Source: Pseudomonadota bacterium
GTDB taxonomy: Bacteria > Pseudomonadota > Gammaproteobacteria > Xanthomonadales > Rhodanobacteraceae
Length of the DNA: 64,000 bases
Direction of reading: 5' to 3'
Assembly: GCA_018241365.1 (NCBI GenBank)
Contig: JAFEDX010000191.1
Coordinates: 39,218 to 103,217 of the forward strand
The notes under the pieces are model-generated. The model did no database searches. It was not told where the DNA came from and worked only from the letters and a program-made list of their open reading frames with translations. Each line of letters starts with the position of its first letter. The first letter of the stretch is position 1. The position numbers were made by a program, and so were the translations under genes. This document shows positions 25,722-36,748 of this stretch, piece by piece.

Positions 25722-26840
25722 TCACGTGGCCTTGCGCGGGTAGTGCCGGCCCTTCCACACCGAGCGCGTGCCGGCGAGCGCCCGCCACGCCGAGTACCAC
25801 GTTGCCATCAGGAAAAACGTTGCCGCCAACGGCAGCAACAGCGCAGCCAGCGGGTTGCGCCGGTAATACATCAGCGTCGGCAGGTAGCAGGCCAGCATCA
25901 GCAGGAATGCCAGCATGCCCAGCACGCGCGCCGGTGTGCCCATTCCGGATGCGATGGCGAGGACGGGTATCCAGAATGCCACGATCAGCAGCAGCGATGC
26001 CGCCAGGGTCAGCGGCACGGATTCGCGCAACTGCACGAATGCACTGCGCGCGATCATGTGCGCGATCTCGCGGAACCCGGCGTGGCGCAAACTGCCCGCG
26101 CCGTGGGTCAAGCCGATGAAGCAGCGATGACCGGCGCGCTTCATGTGCACCGCCAGCGTGCAGTCGTCGATGATGGCACCTCGCCACGCGGCAAAGCCGC
26201 CCGTTTCGAGCAGCGCCGCGCGGTCGATCAGGACCACGCCGCCGGCCGCCGCCGCAATGCGCGAACCCTCGCGGTTGGCCAGCGCGAACGGGTACAGCAA
26301 CTTGAAGAAATACACGAACGCCGGCAGCAGCCAGCGGGCGGCAATACCGCTCCAGTGCGGCTCCGCACACACCGACACCAGTGCACAACCCTCGTCGGCT
26401 TTGCGTTGCAGCGCAGCCAGCATGCCGGGGGCAAGCCGGATGTCGGCATCCAGCAGCAGCACGCTTGGCGTGGTCGCGTGATCGAGGCCTTGCTGCAGCG
26501 CCCATAGCTTGCCTGTCCATCCATCCGGCGGAGGCGTGCCGGCGATCACGCGGAGGTTGGGCAGTCCGTGGTCGCGTGCGACGCCAGCGGTTCCATCGCC
26601 GGATTGATCGTCGATGACGATGACGGGGGCGCCCGGTGCCGTGACCGCCAACGCGCGCAGCGTTTCGCCGAGCACTTCGGCTTCATTGCGGGCCGGGATC
26701 AGGACCGTGCAATCCGGCTGGGGTGTTGCACGCGCCGGATCGGGTTCCAGCCGTTCACGGCACAGCCACGCAGCCCACGGCGCCAGCAGCAAACCCGCCC
26801 AGCTGGCCAATGAGAGGGCGGCGAGGATCAGCATGGCCAT
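25722..26840 (-). CDS. hpnB: Hopanoid-associated glycosyltransferase HpnB
   Basis: 372-residue GT2-type transferase matching HpnB: an N-terminal membrane helix, donor-binding segment TVLIPARNEAEVLGETL with DDQSGDGT, DxD-type LLLDADIRLAPG, acceptor-side IIDDCTLAVHMKR, and three C-terminal membrane segments (about 280-355). HpnB family members occur in hopanoid gene clusters and are proposed to glycosylate hopanoids, although the reaction is not firmly established. It follows hpnH by 21 bases and abuts the acyltransferase gene. Start ATG at 26840; a second ATG two codons in is possible. Confidence 0.9.
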   Translation of the reverse strand: MAMLILAALSLASWAGLLLAPWAAWLCRERLEPDPARATPQPDCTVLIPARNEAEVLGETLRALAVTAPGAPVIVIDDQSGDGTAGVARDHGLPNLRVIAGTPPPDGWTGKLWALQQGLDHATTPSVLLLDADIRLAPGMLAALQRKADEGCALVSVCAEPHWSGIAARWLLPAFVYFFKLLYPFALANREGSRIAAAAGGVVLIDRAALLETGGFAAWRGAIIDDCTLAVHMKRAGHRCFIGLTHGAGSLRHAGFREIAHMIARSAFVQLRESVPLTLAASLLLIVAFWIPVLAIASGMGTPARVLGMLAFLLMLACYLPTLMYYRRNPLAALLLPLAATFFLMATWYSAWRALAGTRSVWKGRHYPRKAT

Positions 26841-26861
26841 TGCCGCGGTCCCCGCGGGCCC

Positions 26862-27998
26862 TCAATGCTGGATGCCGCCGAAATGCGCGATCGGAAGATT
26901 GCTGTGGGGGTGAAAGTCCGGCGCCGGCTTGGGCGCAGTGTCGTACAGGAGCGGCGGATCGGCCGCGTACGGTCCGGTCAGCTTGGGCCCACGCAGGCTC
27001 GCCCACAACGCTTTCAGCGGATGCCGGATCGCGTCGTCGGCCGCGGTGCCCTCGAAGCCGCAATGCGCCATGCAGTTGGCGCACTTCGGATTACGCCCTA
27101 CGCCGTAGGCGTTCCAGTCGGTGTCCTCAATCAGCTCCTTGAACGTGGCGACGTAGCCTTCGTCCACCAGCAGGTAGCACGGCTTTTGCCAGCCAAACAC
27201 GTTGCGACAGGGCATGCTCCAGGCGCTGCACTGGTAACCCTGGTTGCCGCACACGAAGTCGATGAACAGGCTGGATTGCGACAGCGCCCACTTGCGATGA
27301 TTGACTTTGCGGTTGGTGAAGATCTTGCGCATCAGGTCCTTGGATTCGCGCCGGCCCATGAACACGTCCTGCTTGGGCGCGTGCTCGTAGGCAAACCCGG
27401 GCGAGAAGGTGATGCCATCGACTTTCAGGTCGTTGGTGGCCCAGCTGAAGAATTCCGCGACCTCGTCCGGCTTGGCCGTCTGGAACAGGGTGGTGTTGAT
27501 GTTGACCCGGAAGCCGCGGCGCTTTGCTTCGCGGATCGCCGCAGTCGCGATGTCGAACACGCCTGCGCGGCCCACGCTTTCGTCGTGGCGCTCGCGCATG
27601 CCGTCCAGGTGGATCGAGAACGTGAGGTGGTCGGACGGCGTGAACAGGTCGAGTTTCTTCTCCAGCAGGATCGCGTTGGAGCACAGGTACAGGTACTTGC
27701 CGCGCGCGATGATGCCATCGACGATCGCCTTCACGTCCTTGTGGACCAGCGGTTCGCCGCCGGCCAGCGACACCATCGGCGCACCACATTCATCGACGGC
27801 CGCGAGGCATTCCTCGACCGACATGCGTTCCTTCAGCGTGTCGGCGTCGTAGTCGATCTTGCCGCAGCCGGGGCAGGCCAGGTTGCACTGGAACAAGGGT
27901 TCCAGCATCAGCGTCAACGGGTAGCGGTGCACGCCGCGCATCCGCTGCTTGAGGATGTACAGGGCCACCTTGAGTTGTTGGCGGACAGGAATCGACAT
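26862..27998 (-). CDS. hpnH: Adenosyl-hopene synthase HpnH (radical SAM)
   Basis: Radical SAM enzyme that joins the 5'-deoxyadenosyl group to diploptene, the first step of C35 hopanoid side-chain assembly. The CxxxCxxC iron-sulfur motif is CNLACPGC (Cys38, 42, 45). Further Cys-rich patches (CGNQGYQCSAWSMPCR and CANCMAHC) fit an auxiliary region. 378 residues from ATG 27998, which matches the family start M-x-x-P-x-R-Q and sits five bases after GGAGG; ATG 28001 is too close. The 196-base upstream gap includes a minus-strand TTGACA (28093-28088), so it may have its own promoter. Confidence 0.95.
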   Translation of the reverse strand: MSIPVRQQLKVALYILKQRMRGVHRYPLTLMLEPLFQCNLACPGCGKIDYDADTLKERMSVEECLAAVDECGAPMVSLAGGEPLVHKDVKAIVDGIIARGKYLYLCSNAILLEKKLDLFTPSDHLTFSIHLDGMRERHDESVGRAGVFDIATAAIREAKRRGFRVNINTTLFQTAKPDEVAEFFSWATNDLKVDGITFSPGFAYEHAPKQDVFMGRRESKDLMRKIFTNRKVNHRKWALSQSSLFIDFVCGNQGYQCSAWSMPCRNVFGWQKPCYLLVDEGYVATFKELIEDTDWNAYGVGRNPKCANCMAHCGFEGTAADDAIRHPLKALWASLRGPKLTGPYAADPPLLYDTAPKPAPDFHPHSNLPIAHFGGIQH

Positions 27999-28194
27999 CA
28001 TTGCCTCCTCGTGGCGCCGCAGCGCCCGGTGTTGACCTGCGGACGAGCGCCTGCAGGTGGGCCTGTCGACGATGGTGGACCGGCATGTGTCAACGTGGCG
28101 TTGAGGCCTGCCGTGCCAGATGGTTCAGGGGCTCACGTGCGAGTGTGCCACGCATGCCGCTCCCGTAGCTGATCCGGGCCGCAAGATACCGCGG

Positions 28195-28816
28195 TCAATC
28201 GGCCGCGAGCGAGTCTTGTCTTGCGATGTGCGGTATCACGCCGGGATGGGGCAGGCGATCGGCGAAGTCGCTGCGCAGGCGTTGCCATTCCAGCTTCAGC
28301 CAGGGCGTGAAGTGGTCGGGCGATTCGGCAATTTCGCGATCGAGCGCATCGGGTGCGACGTAGCGCCACGCCGCGATTTCGGTGGGGTTGACCTGCACCG
28401 GCGCGTCGGAAACGCCGACATACACCCAGCACAGCTCGGTTTCCGATCCGGCGTCGCCGAATTCGGCGTGGTACTGGAACTTGTACAGGTATTCGAGCGG
28501 GCAGGTGAACCCGAGTTCTTCGCCGAGACGCCGCTGGGTCGCGATGTCCATGTTTTCGCCGGCACGCGGATGGCTGCAACAACTGTTGGCCCAATAGCCC
28601 GGCCACAGCGGCTTGCCGGGTGCGCGTTGCTGCAACAACAGCTCGCCGGCACCGTTGAACACGAACAGTGAGAACGCGCGGTGCAGGATGCCCTTGCCCG
28701 CGTGCGCATCGGCCTTGCTGGCATGGCCAATCTCGCGGTCGGCTGCATCCACCAGGATCAGCCGTTCGGAGTCGAACGACACGACCCGGTGATCTCCTCC
28801 GCGTTGGTCGGTGCGG

Positions 28817-28824
<8 letters not shown>
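28195..28824 (-). CDS. idi: Isopentenyl-diphosphate delta-isomerase, type I
   Basis: Nudix-fold enzyme that interconverts isopentenyl and dimethylallyl diphosphate, essential when precursors come from mevalonate. 209 residues. The catalytic Cys is Cys83 in NSCCSHP, and the metal/acid Glu is in SETELC (Glu128/130). The only start reaching the conserved N-terminus is TTG at 28824, which overlaps the HMG-CoA reductase/mevalonate kinase stop by 8 bases. Type I is unlike the FMN-dependent type II common in Gram-positive mevalonate operons. Confidence 0.93.
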
Positions 28825-31075
<2,251 letters not shown>

Positions 31076-31092
31076 CTTGGTTCCTCGAAGCC

Positions 31093-32118
31093 TCAAATGC
31101 TTGCCGCGACATCCAGACCCATGGGGTCCGCTTCAAGTCCGATCACGGGATAGCCGGCGCACATGGCAAGCGAGCCGAACTCCCGCAACCGGACATCATC
31201 CACGCTGAATGTGACGCCGACGTCACCGCCACCGGCACCGCAGCTCTTGTACACGACGCCGCAATCCGCCGCGATCGCGGCGAGCGCACGGTGGTCGCGG
31301 CTCGCGATATCCGCGCCGCTGGCCTCACCGAGCCCGGTGAGCGATTGCGCATAGTCGTGGAGACTGGACAGGAAGGCGGCGGCATCGTGGTTGGCAACGG
31401 CGTCAATACCGCGTGAAGAAATTGTAGCGAGTTCGTGCATGCGGCGCGCGCATTCGGCGGGGTCGCGCGTGCGCCACGCGGCGACGGTCGCCAGCATGGC
31501 TTCGGTGGAGGCCGGCTTGCCGCTGAACACGCAGCGCCAGTGCAGGGGAGTGGGTAGCGTCAGGGGATCGCAGCATGGCGTGTGTCCGGCGACCAGCTGG
31601 AAGCGCGACAGGCCACCCGCCAGCGAAGCCGCGATGTCGATGCCGCTGCCGCGGCCGTGCTGGACCTCACGGTGTGCACGCACGCATTCGTCCAGCGCCG
31701 GCGCCGGCCGTTGCGCCAGTGCGTGCAACGCGCCCAACAGGGCGACGGTGAGCGCCGCGCTCGATCCGAGGCCCAGCTTGACCGGCGCGCCGGAGTGGTC
31801 GAGGTGGAAGGCGCCGCTGTCCAGTTCGACGCGGCAGGGCGGCAAGTCGCCAGCACCGGCGATGGGTCCAAACAGGGTGGCGATCCACGCGAGCGGGGCA
31901 GGCGCGGCGTCGATCCACTCTGCATGGCCGTTGCGAATGCGCAGGCGGGCTTCCAATGCCAGCGTCGGTGACACGATTTCCCAGGCGCCGCCGCGAGTCG
32001 GCGTCAAGGTCACGTGTGCGCGGCGATCCACCGCCAATACCAGTGCGGGTGCGCCTTCCAGCACCGCGTATTCGCCCAGCAGCACCAGCTTGCCGGGTGC
32101 GCTGGCCTGGATGCGCAT
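31093..32118 (-). CDS. mvaK2: Phosphomevalonate kinase
   Basis: GHMP kinase of 341 residues that phosphorylates phosphomevalonate to the diphosphate. Visible motifs: GKLVLLGEYAVLEG (9-22), the ATP loop KLGLGSSAALTVALL, GRGSGIDIAASLAGG, and the C-terminal KSCGAGGGDVGVTF. The GRGSGIDIAAS block and the position between decarboxylase and mevalonate kinase favour phosphomevalonate over mevalonate as substrate. Its ATG overlaps the mvaD stop (TGATG), and the fusion gene follows after 17 bases. Confidence 0.9.
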   Translation of the reverse strand: MRIQASAPGKLVLLGEYAVLEGAPALVLAVDRRAHVTLTPTRGGAWEIVSPTLALEARLRIRNGHAEWIDAAPAPLAWIATLFGPIAGAGDLPPCRVELDSGAFHLDHSGAPVKLGLGSSAALTVALLGALHALAQRPAPALDECVRAHREVQHGRGSGIDIAASLAGGLSRFQLVAGHTPCCDPLTLPTPLHWRCVFSGKPASTEAMLATVAAWRTRDPAECARRMHELATISSRGIDAVANHDAAAFLSSLHDYAQSLTGLGEASGADIASRDHRALAAIAADCGVVYKSCGAGGGDVGVTFSVDDVRLREFGSLAMCAGYPVIGLEADPMGLDVAASI

Positions 32119-33116
32119 CAGCTCGCGGCCTCGTCCACGCGCGCGCCCGCACCGAGGCCGCTGACCAGCGCCTCATCGACGCCCGGCACGGCGCGCAATG
32201 CGGCGGCCACGCGCGCGGCATGTTCGGGCAGGCACACCGCCTTCACCTGCGGGCCGGCGTCGATGGTGAAGAACACGCCCGTGCCTTCACTGCGCAGGGT
32301 GCGGACGCACTGGATGCATTCGAGCGTTGCCGCATTCCAGTAGATCAATCCCGGGCGCGCGGACAGCATGACCGCGTGCATCGCGAGGCAACTCGCTTCG
32401 CCAAGGGCAGCGAGCTTGTCGAAATCGCGCGCCAGCACTGCCGCGCGCGCGTCGCCAAGATCGGCGTTGGCGGTGGCGATCCAGTCGCGGTAGTACGGCG
32501 AGGTGTCGCGCGTGTGGTTCATGCCTTCGCGTGAATCAATGGACTTCTTCGCGCGGGTGGTGATCGCGACCACTACCTGCAGCGGCCACGCGGCAGCCTC
32601 CAGCAGGGGCGACGCGAACGCATCCCTGCCGTCTTCGCTGCGACCCGCGGCCATTTCGACGAATCCGCCGAAGATCGAGCGTGCGGCGGAGCCCGAGCCG
32701 CGCCGCGCGAAGGTGGACAATTCGCGGGGCGTGATCTGCAGGTCCAGCGCGTGATTGATGGCCACGGCCAGCGCCGCAAATCCGGAGGCCGAAGAGGCGA
32801 GTCCCGCACCGGTCGGGAAATCGTTGCTTGATTGCACGTGCGCGCGGGTTGGCACGTTCGCCCGGGCGCGGAACAGGTCGAGGAAAGCGCCCAGCTTGCG
32901 CGTCTGCGCGGCGTCGCGTTCACCGTTCAGCACGATGTCGTCGGCGTCGAGCGCGGAATCGAAGCGTACCGACGTGCGCGTGTGCAGCGCATCCAGCGTG
33001 ATCGACAGCGAGCCCGCGGCGGGCAGGTTGAGTGCGTCGTTGCGCTTGCCCCAGTATTTCACCAGCGCGATGTTGGGTTGTGCGAGCGAGGTGGCCTGCA
33101 AGGGTTGCGAGGTCAT
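32118..33116 (-). CDS. mvaD: Diphosphomevalonate decarboxylase
   Basis: 332-residue GHMP-family enzyme that converts mevalonate diphosphate to isopentenyl diphosphate with ATP. Diagnostic motifs: NIALVKYWGKRN near the N-terminus, SNDFPTGAGLASSASGFAAL (ATP loop), RRGSGSAARSIFGGF and DSREGMNHTRDTSPYY, together with FFTIDAGPQVKA. The start at 33116 overlaps the hpnA stop by 4 bases. This is the last step of the classical mevalonate pathway, so no archaeal-type bypass is needed. Confidence 0.96.
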   Translation of the reverse strand: MTSQPLQATSLAQPNIALVKYWGKRNDALNLPAAGSLSITLDALHTRTSVRFDSALDADDIVLNGERDAAQTRKLGAFLDLFRARANVPTRAHVQSSNDFPTGAGLASSASGFAALAVAINHALDLQITPRELSTFARRGSGSAARSIFGGFVEMAAGRSEDGRDAFASPLLEAAAWPLQVVVAITTRAKKSIDSREGMNHTRDTSPYYRDWIATANADLGDARAAVLARDFDKLAALGEASCLAMHAVMLSARPGLIYWNAATLECIQCVRTLRSEGTGVFFTIDAGPQVKAVCLPEHAARVAAALRAVPGVDEALVSGLGAGARVDEAAS

Positions 33117-34105
33117 CGAAGATATCCGTTTTGCTCGAACCATTGTATTGCGTCGGCCAGCGCTTCCCGCGCCGGGCGCGCGCGATAGCCAAGTTCGGCT
33201 TCGGCACGCTGGCTGGAGAAATACATGTGATGGCGGGCCAGCCGCACGCCATCGACGGTGAGGGTGGGCGTACGCCCGCTGATTCGCGCCCACGCTTCGG
33301 CGGCGTGCGCGGCCGGCAGCACCGCGGCGTGCGGCAGTTTGAACCAAGGACCGTGGCGGCCGGCGATTTCCGCGACGGTTTGCAGGATGGCGCGCAGGCT
33401 CATGTTTTCACCGCCCAGCACGTAGCGGCGGCCGCTTTGTCCGCGTTCGTAGGCGAGTACGTGACCTTCAGCCACGTCGTCCACGTGCACGATGCAAAGG
33501 CCGGTGTCGACATACGCCGGCATTCTTCCGCGCGCGGCGTCGAGGATGGTGCGGCCGGTCGGCGTGGGCTTGCGGTCGCGCGGACCGACCGGTGCGGCCG
33601 GATTCACGATCACGATATTCTGGCTCGACTTCGCGCAGCGGCGCGCCAGCGCCTCGGCGAGGAACTTGGAACGCTTGTATTCGCCGATCATGTCCGCGAG
33701 GTGTGCGGGTGTGGTTTCATCGGCGGGCGTGCCGTCGGCGTGCAGGCCGAGCGTGGCCACGCTGGAAGTGTGCACGATGCGTTTGATGCCGCAACGCCGG
33801 GCGGCGAGCAGGATGTTGTGGGTGCCGCGCAGGTTGGAAACGCGGATCTCGTGCGGGTTCGGCGCCCACAGGCGGTAGTCGGCGGCGACGTGGAACAGGC
33901 CTTCGCAGCCTTGCAGCGCGCGATCCAGGGAAGCTGGATCGCGCAGATCGCCTTGCGCGATGTCGACATCCAGCCCATCCAGGTTGCCCATGTCACTGGA
34001 CGGGCGCACCAGGGCGCGCACCGGGTAGCCATGGCGCAGCAATGCACGCACCACGGCCGAGCCCACGAAACCATTGGCGCCGCTGACAAGGACGCGCGCG
34101 TTCAT
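33113..34105 (-). CDS. hpnA: Hopanoid-associated sugar epimerase HpnA
   Basis: 330-residue short-chain dehydrogenase/epimerase: an N-terminal GANGFVG NAD(P)-binding loop (9-15), HTSSVATLG, and YKRSK supplying the YxxxK catalytic pair. It matches HpnA, a protein of hopanoid clusters whose exact reaction is unsettled (side-chain or sugar modification proposed). The start overlaps the hpnG stop by 4 bases and the end overlaps mvaD by 4 bases, so hopanoid and mevalonate genes are translationally coupled here. Confidence 0.92.
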   Translation of the reverse strand: MNARVLVSGANGFVGSAVVRALLRHGYPVRALVRPSSDMGNLDGLDVDIAQGDLRDPASLDRALQGCEGLFHVAADYRLWAPNPHEIRVSNLRGTHNILLAARRCGIKRIVHTSSVATLGLHADGTPADETTPAHLADMIGEYKRSKFLAEALARRCAKSSQNIVIVNPAAPVGPRDRKPTPTGRTILDAARGRMPAYVDTGLCIVHVDDVAEGHVLAYERGQSGRRYVLGGENMSLRAILQTVAEIAGRHGPWFKLPHAAVLPAAHAAEAWARISGRTPTLTVDGVRLARHHMYFSSQRAEAELGYRARPAREALADAIQWFEQNGYLR

Positions 34106-34830
34106 GCGCCGGACAACCGCGCGGCGGTTGCGAGCGCGTGGCGGGCTTGCCCGAAATCATGCGACAGGGCATGCGTGGCGCGCCAGATCACGGGGCCGCC
34201 AAGCACGATGGCCAGGAGGATCCGCCACGAAATCCCGCCGTCGCCCAGCGCTTGGGCGATACGCCCCGGTACTTCGCGCGTCACCGGGTCGCAGATGGCC
34301 TTGACCGCCACGAATGGCAGGTGCGCGCGTGCCGCGATCGCCGCGATCGGCGCGGCTTCCATGTCCACCGCCAGTGCGCCGCTGCTGGCCGCGAGCGCCT
34401 GTTTGTCGGCAGGCGATGCGACCGGTTGTTGCGCAGACCACAGGGCGCCGCGTCGCACCGTCAGTGTCCCGACCAAGGCCGCGGCAAGCCGCATCCCTGC
34501 AGCCGGATCGATCGCAAATCCGGGGTCGCCCTGCGAATACAGCACGCGATCGGGGACCAGCAGGTCGCCGGGTGCCAGCGCCGGGTCCAGCGCGCCCGCC
34601 ACGCCCCAGTTGGCCAACCGGGTCACGCCACAGGCCAGCAGCCGCTCCGCCGCGCGCATCGCGTTGTGCGGGCCGATACCGGACACCACGGCCCAGCCAT
34701 GCCGCCAGCGCACGCACGTGCCGGCGTGCGAGGCATGCAAGCCGATGCTGCGCGCTTCCGCGGGCAGGGCGACGATCAGGCCGACGCAATCCTGGGGTGC
34801 GTGGTCAATGGATTTGGCCTGCGCGGGCAT
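34102..34830 (-). CDS. hpnG: Adenosylhopane nucleosidase/phosphorylase HpnG
   Basis: 242-residue member of the purine nucleosidase/phosphorylase superfamily. HpnG removes adenine from adenosylhopane, the step after HpnH. Motifs: GLIVALPAEARSIGL, VSGIGPHNA, NWGVAGAL, and ALAVDMEAAPIAAIA with the conserved MExA-type segment, then VKAICDP. The start overlaps the squalene-hopene cyclase end by 26 bases. Together with HpnH it shows the organism makes extended (C35) hopanoids. Confidence 0.92.
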   Translation of the reverse strand: MPAQAKSIDHAPQDCVGLIVALPAEARSIGLHASHAGTCVRWRHGWAVVSGIGPHNAMRAAERLLACGVTRLANWGVAGALDPALAPGDLLVPDRVLYSQGDPGFAIDPAAGMRLAAALVGTLTVRRGALWSAQQPVASPADKQALAASSGALAVDMEAAPIAAIAARAHLPFVAVKAICDPVTREVPGRIAQALGDGGISWRILLAIVLGGPVIWRATHALSHDFGQARHALATAARLSGA

Positions 34831-36745
34831 TGCGGTAGCGCACCAGCGCCCAATAGGGGAAGTAGCGGCTGTAACCGTGGTACCTCAGGTAAAACACGCG
34901 CGGGAATCCTGGCGCGTTGAAGCGGGTGTCATACCAGCGGCCTTCGAGTTGGGTCCGGAGCAGGTAGTCGATGCCACGCGAAACCGCCGGACTGCTGCCT
35001 TCTTCCGCGCGCAGCAACGCCAGCAACGCCCACGCGGTCTGCGTGGGACCGCTGTGGGCGCCGCGGCCGCGCAGCCCGGGGTCGAGATAACTGTCGTTGC
35101 CCTCGCCCCAGCCGCCATCGGCTTGCTGCACCGACTTCAGCCACGCCACCGCGCGCTGGATGGGCGCCGCATCGGCGGCCATGCCGGAGTCACGCAGGGC
35201 CACCAGTACCGACCAGGTGCCGTAGATGTAGTTGGTGCCCCAACGCCCGAACCACGCGCCTTCGGGGGTCTGTTCGGCGACGAGGAAACGTGTCACGCGA
35301 TCGCGTGCGTTGCCATCGCTGGAGCGATCGAGCAGTGCCAGCAGCGTCAGCACCCGCCCGCTGACGTCACTGGTCGGCGGGTCGAGCAGGGCTCCGTGGT
35401 CGGCGAACGGAATCTGGTTCAGCCACTGGTGGTCGTTGTCGGCATCGAATGCGGCAAAACCGCCGTTCCGGGATTGCATGCCGACCAGCCAGTCGACTGC
35501 GCGATTGCCGGCGTCCCGAAACCGTGCACGTTGCGGCGATTGGTGCAGGGCGCGGGCGACCACCGCGGTGTCGTCGAGATCGGGATACGCGTCGTTCCTG
35601 AACTGGAACGCCCAGCCGCCGCCGGCAAGGTCCGGGCGGTAGTTGCGCCAGTCGCCGGGCTCATCACGCAATTGCCGCGCCACCAGCCAGTCGAGGGCGC
35701 GTTGCGTGGCGTCGGCGGGCGCGTCCGGATCTTCCTGCATCGCAAGGCAGGCGAGGCCGGTATCCCATACCGGCGACACGCACGGCTGGCACCATGCGTC
35801 GTCGCCGCGCACCACCAGCAGGTCGTCGATGGCCTTGCGGGTTTCGGCGCGCGCGGGGTGTTCGGGCGGATAGCCGAGCAGCGCCAGCGCTTCGTAGGCG
35901 TTGACCATCGCCGGGAAAATCGCACCGAGGCCGCCGTCGCCGTTGCGGTGCGCAAGGATCCAGGCCTCGGCATGTTGCAGCGCCCGCCGGCGCAGGCGTT
36001 GCGGGATCAGCCATTCGCAGTGGCGGACGATTTCCTCGCCGATGAACAGCACGTGGTTCAACAGCGAGCGGGGATGGAAATAGTGTCTCTCCTGCGCGGG
36101 TGGCGTCACGAACAGTTCGTCGATGTGGACGCTGCCCGGGTTGATCGCGCGCGGCTTCAGCGTGGTCAGCACCGACAGTGGCACCATCACGGTGCGCGAC
36201 CAGTACGACACCTTCGCGAGGTTGAACGGGAACCAGCGCGGCAGCAACACGATCTCGACCGGCAGATAGGGCACGCCGCGCCACGGCAATTCGCCGAACA
36301 GGGCCAGCGTGATGCGGGTGAACACGTTGCTGCGCGCGGCGCCGCCGCGGGCGAGGATCGCGGCGCGCGCGCGCCGCATGTGCGGGGCATCGGTCCGGTC
36401 ACCGGCCAGCTTCAGCGCGTAGTAGCACTTCACGCTGCAGCTCACGTCCAGCGCGCCGCCCGGATACAGCGGCCAGCCGCCGTCACGGCACTGGTGGTCG
36501 CGCAGGTGGTGGGCGAGGCGTGCTTCCAGCAGGCGGTCGGATTCGCCGAGGTAGTGCAGCATCAATATGTATTCGGCCGGGATCGTGCAGTCGGCTTCGA
36601 GCTCGTACTGCCAGTAGCCGTCGGCGTGCTGGTGCGCCAGGATGCGCGCACGCGCCGCGTCGATCGCCGCGGTGAGCCGGCCACGCGCGTGTCCATCACC
36701 AGCCGTGGTGGCGCGGGGGTGCGACAGGCCGGCGTCGGAAGTCAT
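34805..36745 (-). CDS. shc: Squalene-hopene cyclase (HpnF)
   Basis: 646-residue triterpene cyclase that folds squalene into hopene/hopanol. The catalytic DxDDTA motif is at 389-394 (proton donor Asp391). Several QW repeats are visible (DGGWPLYPGG, NGDGGLGAIFPAM, GGGWAFQF, SRNGGFAAFD, GAWFGRWGTNYIYGTW, DGGWGEGNDSY). It is a monotopic inner-membrane enzyme by family. The start lies 3 bases after the squalene synthase stop, giving direct coupling of squalene formation and cyclisation. Confidence 0.97.
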   Translation of the reverse strand: MTSDAGLSHPRATTAGDGHARGRLTAAIDAARARILAHQHADGYWQYELEADCTIPAEYILMLHYLGESDRLLEARLAHHLRDHQCRDGGWPLYPGGALDVSCSVKCYYALKLAGDRTDAPHMRRARAAILARGGAARSNVFTRITLALFGELPWRGVPYLPVEIVLLPRWFPFNLAKVSYWSRTVMVPLSVLTTLKPRAINPGSVHIDELFVTPPAQERHYFHPRSLLNHVLFIGEEIVRHCEWLIPQRLRRRALQHAEAWILAHRNGDGGLGAIFPAMVNAYEALALLGYPPEHPARAETRKAIDDLLVVRGDDAWCQPCVSPVWDTGLACLAMQEDPDAPADATQRALDWLVARQLRDEPGDWRNYRPDLAGGGWAFQFRNDAYPDLDDTAVVARALHQSPQRARFRDAGNRAVDWLVGMQSRNGGFAAFDADNDHQWLNQIPFADHGALLDPPTSDVSGRVLTLLALLDRSSDGNARDRVTRFLVAEQTPEGAWFGRWGTNYIYGTWSVLVALRDSGMAADAAPIQRAVAWLKSVQQADGGWGEGNDSYLDPGLRGRGAHSGPTQTAWALLALLRAEEGSSPAVSRGIDYLLRTQLEGRWYDTRFNAPGFPRVFYLRYHGYSRYFPYWALVRYRNARAGQIH

Positions 36746-36748
36746 GGG

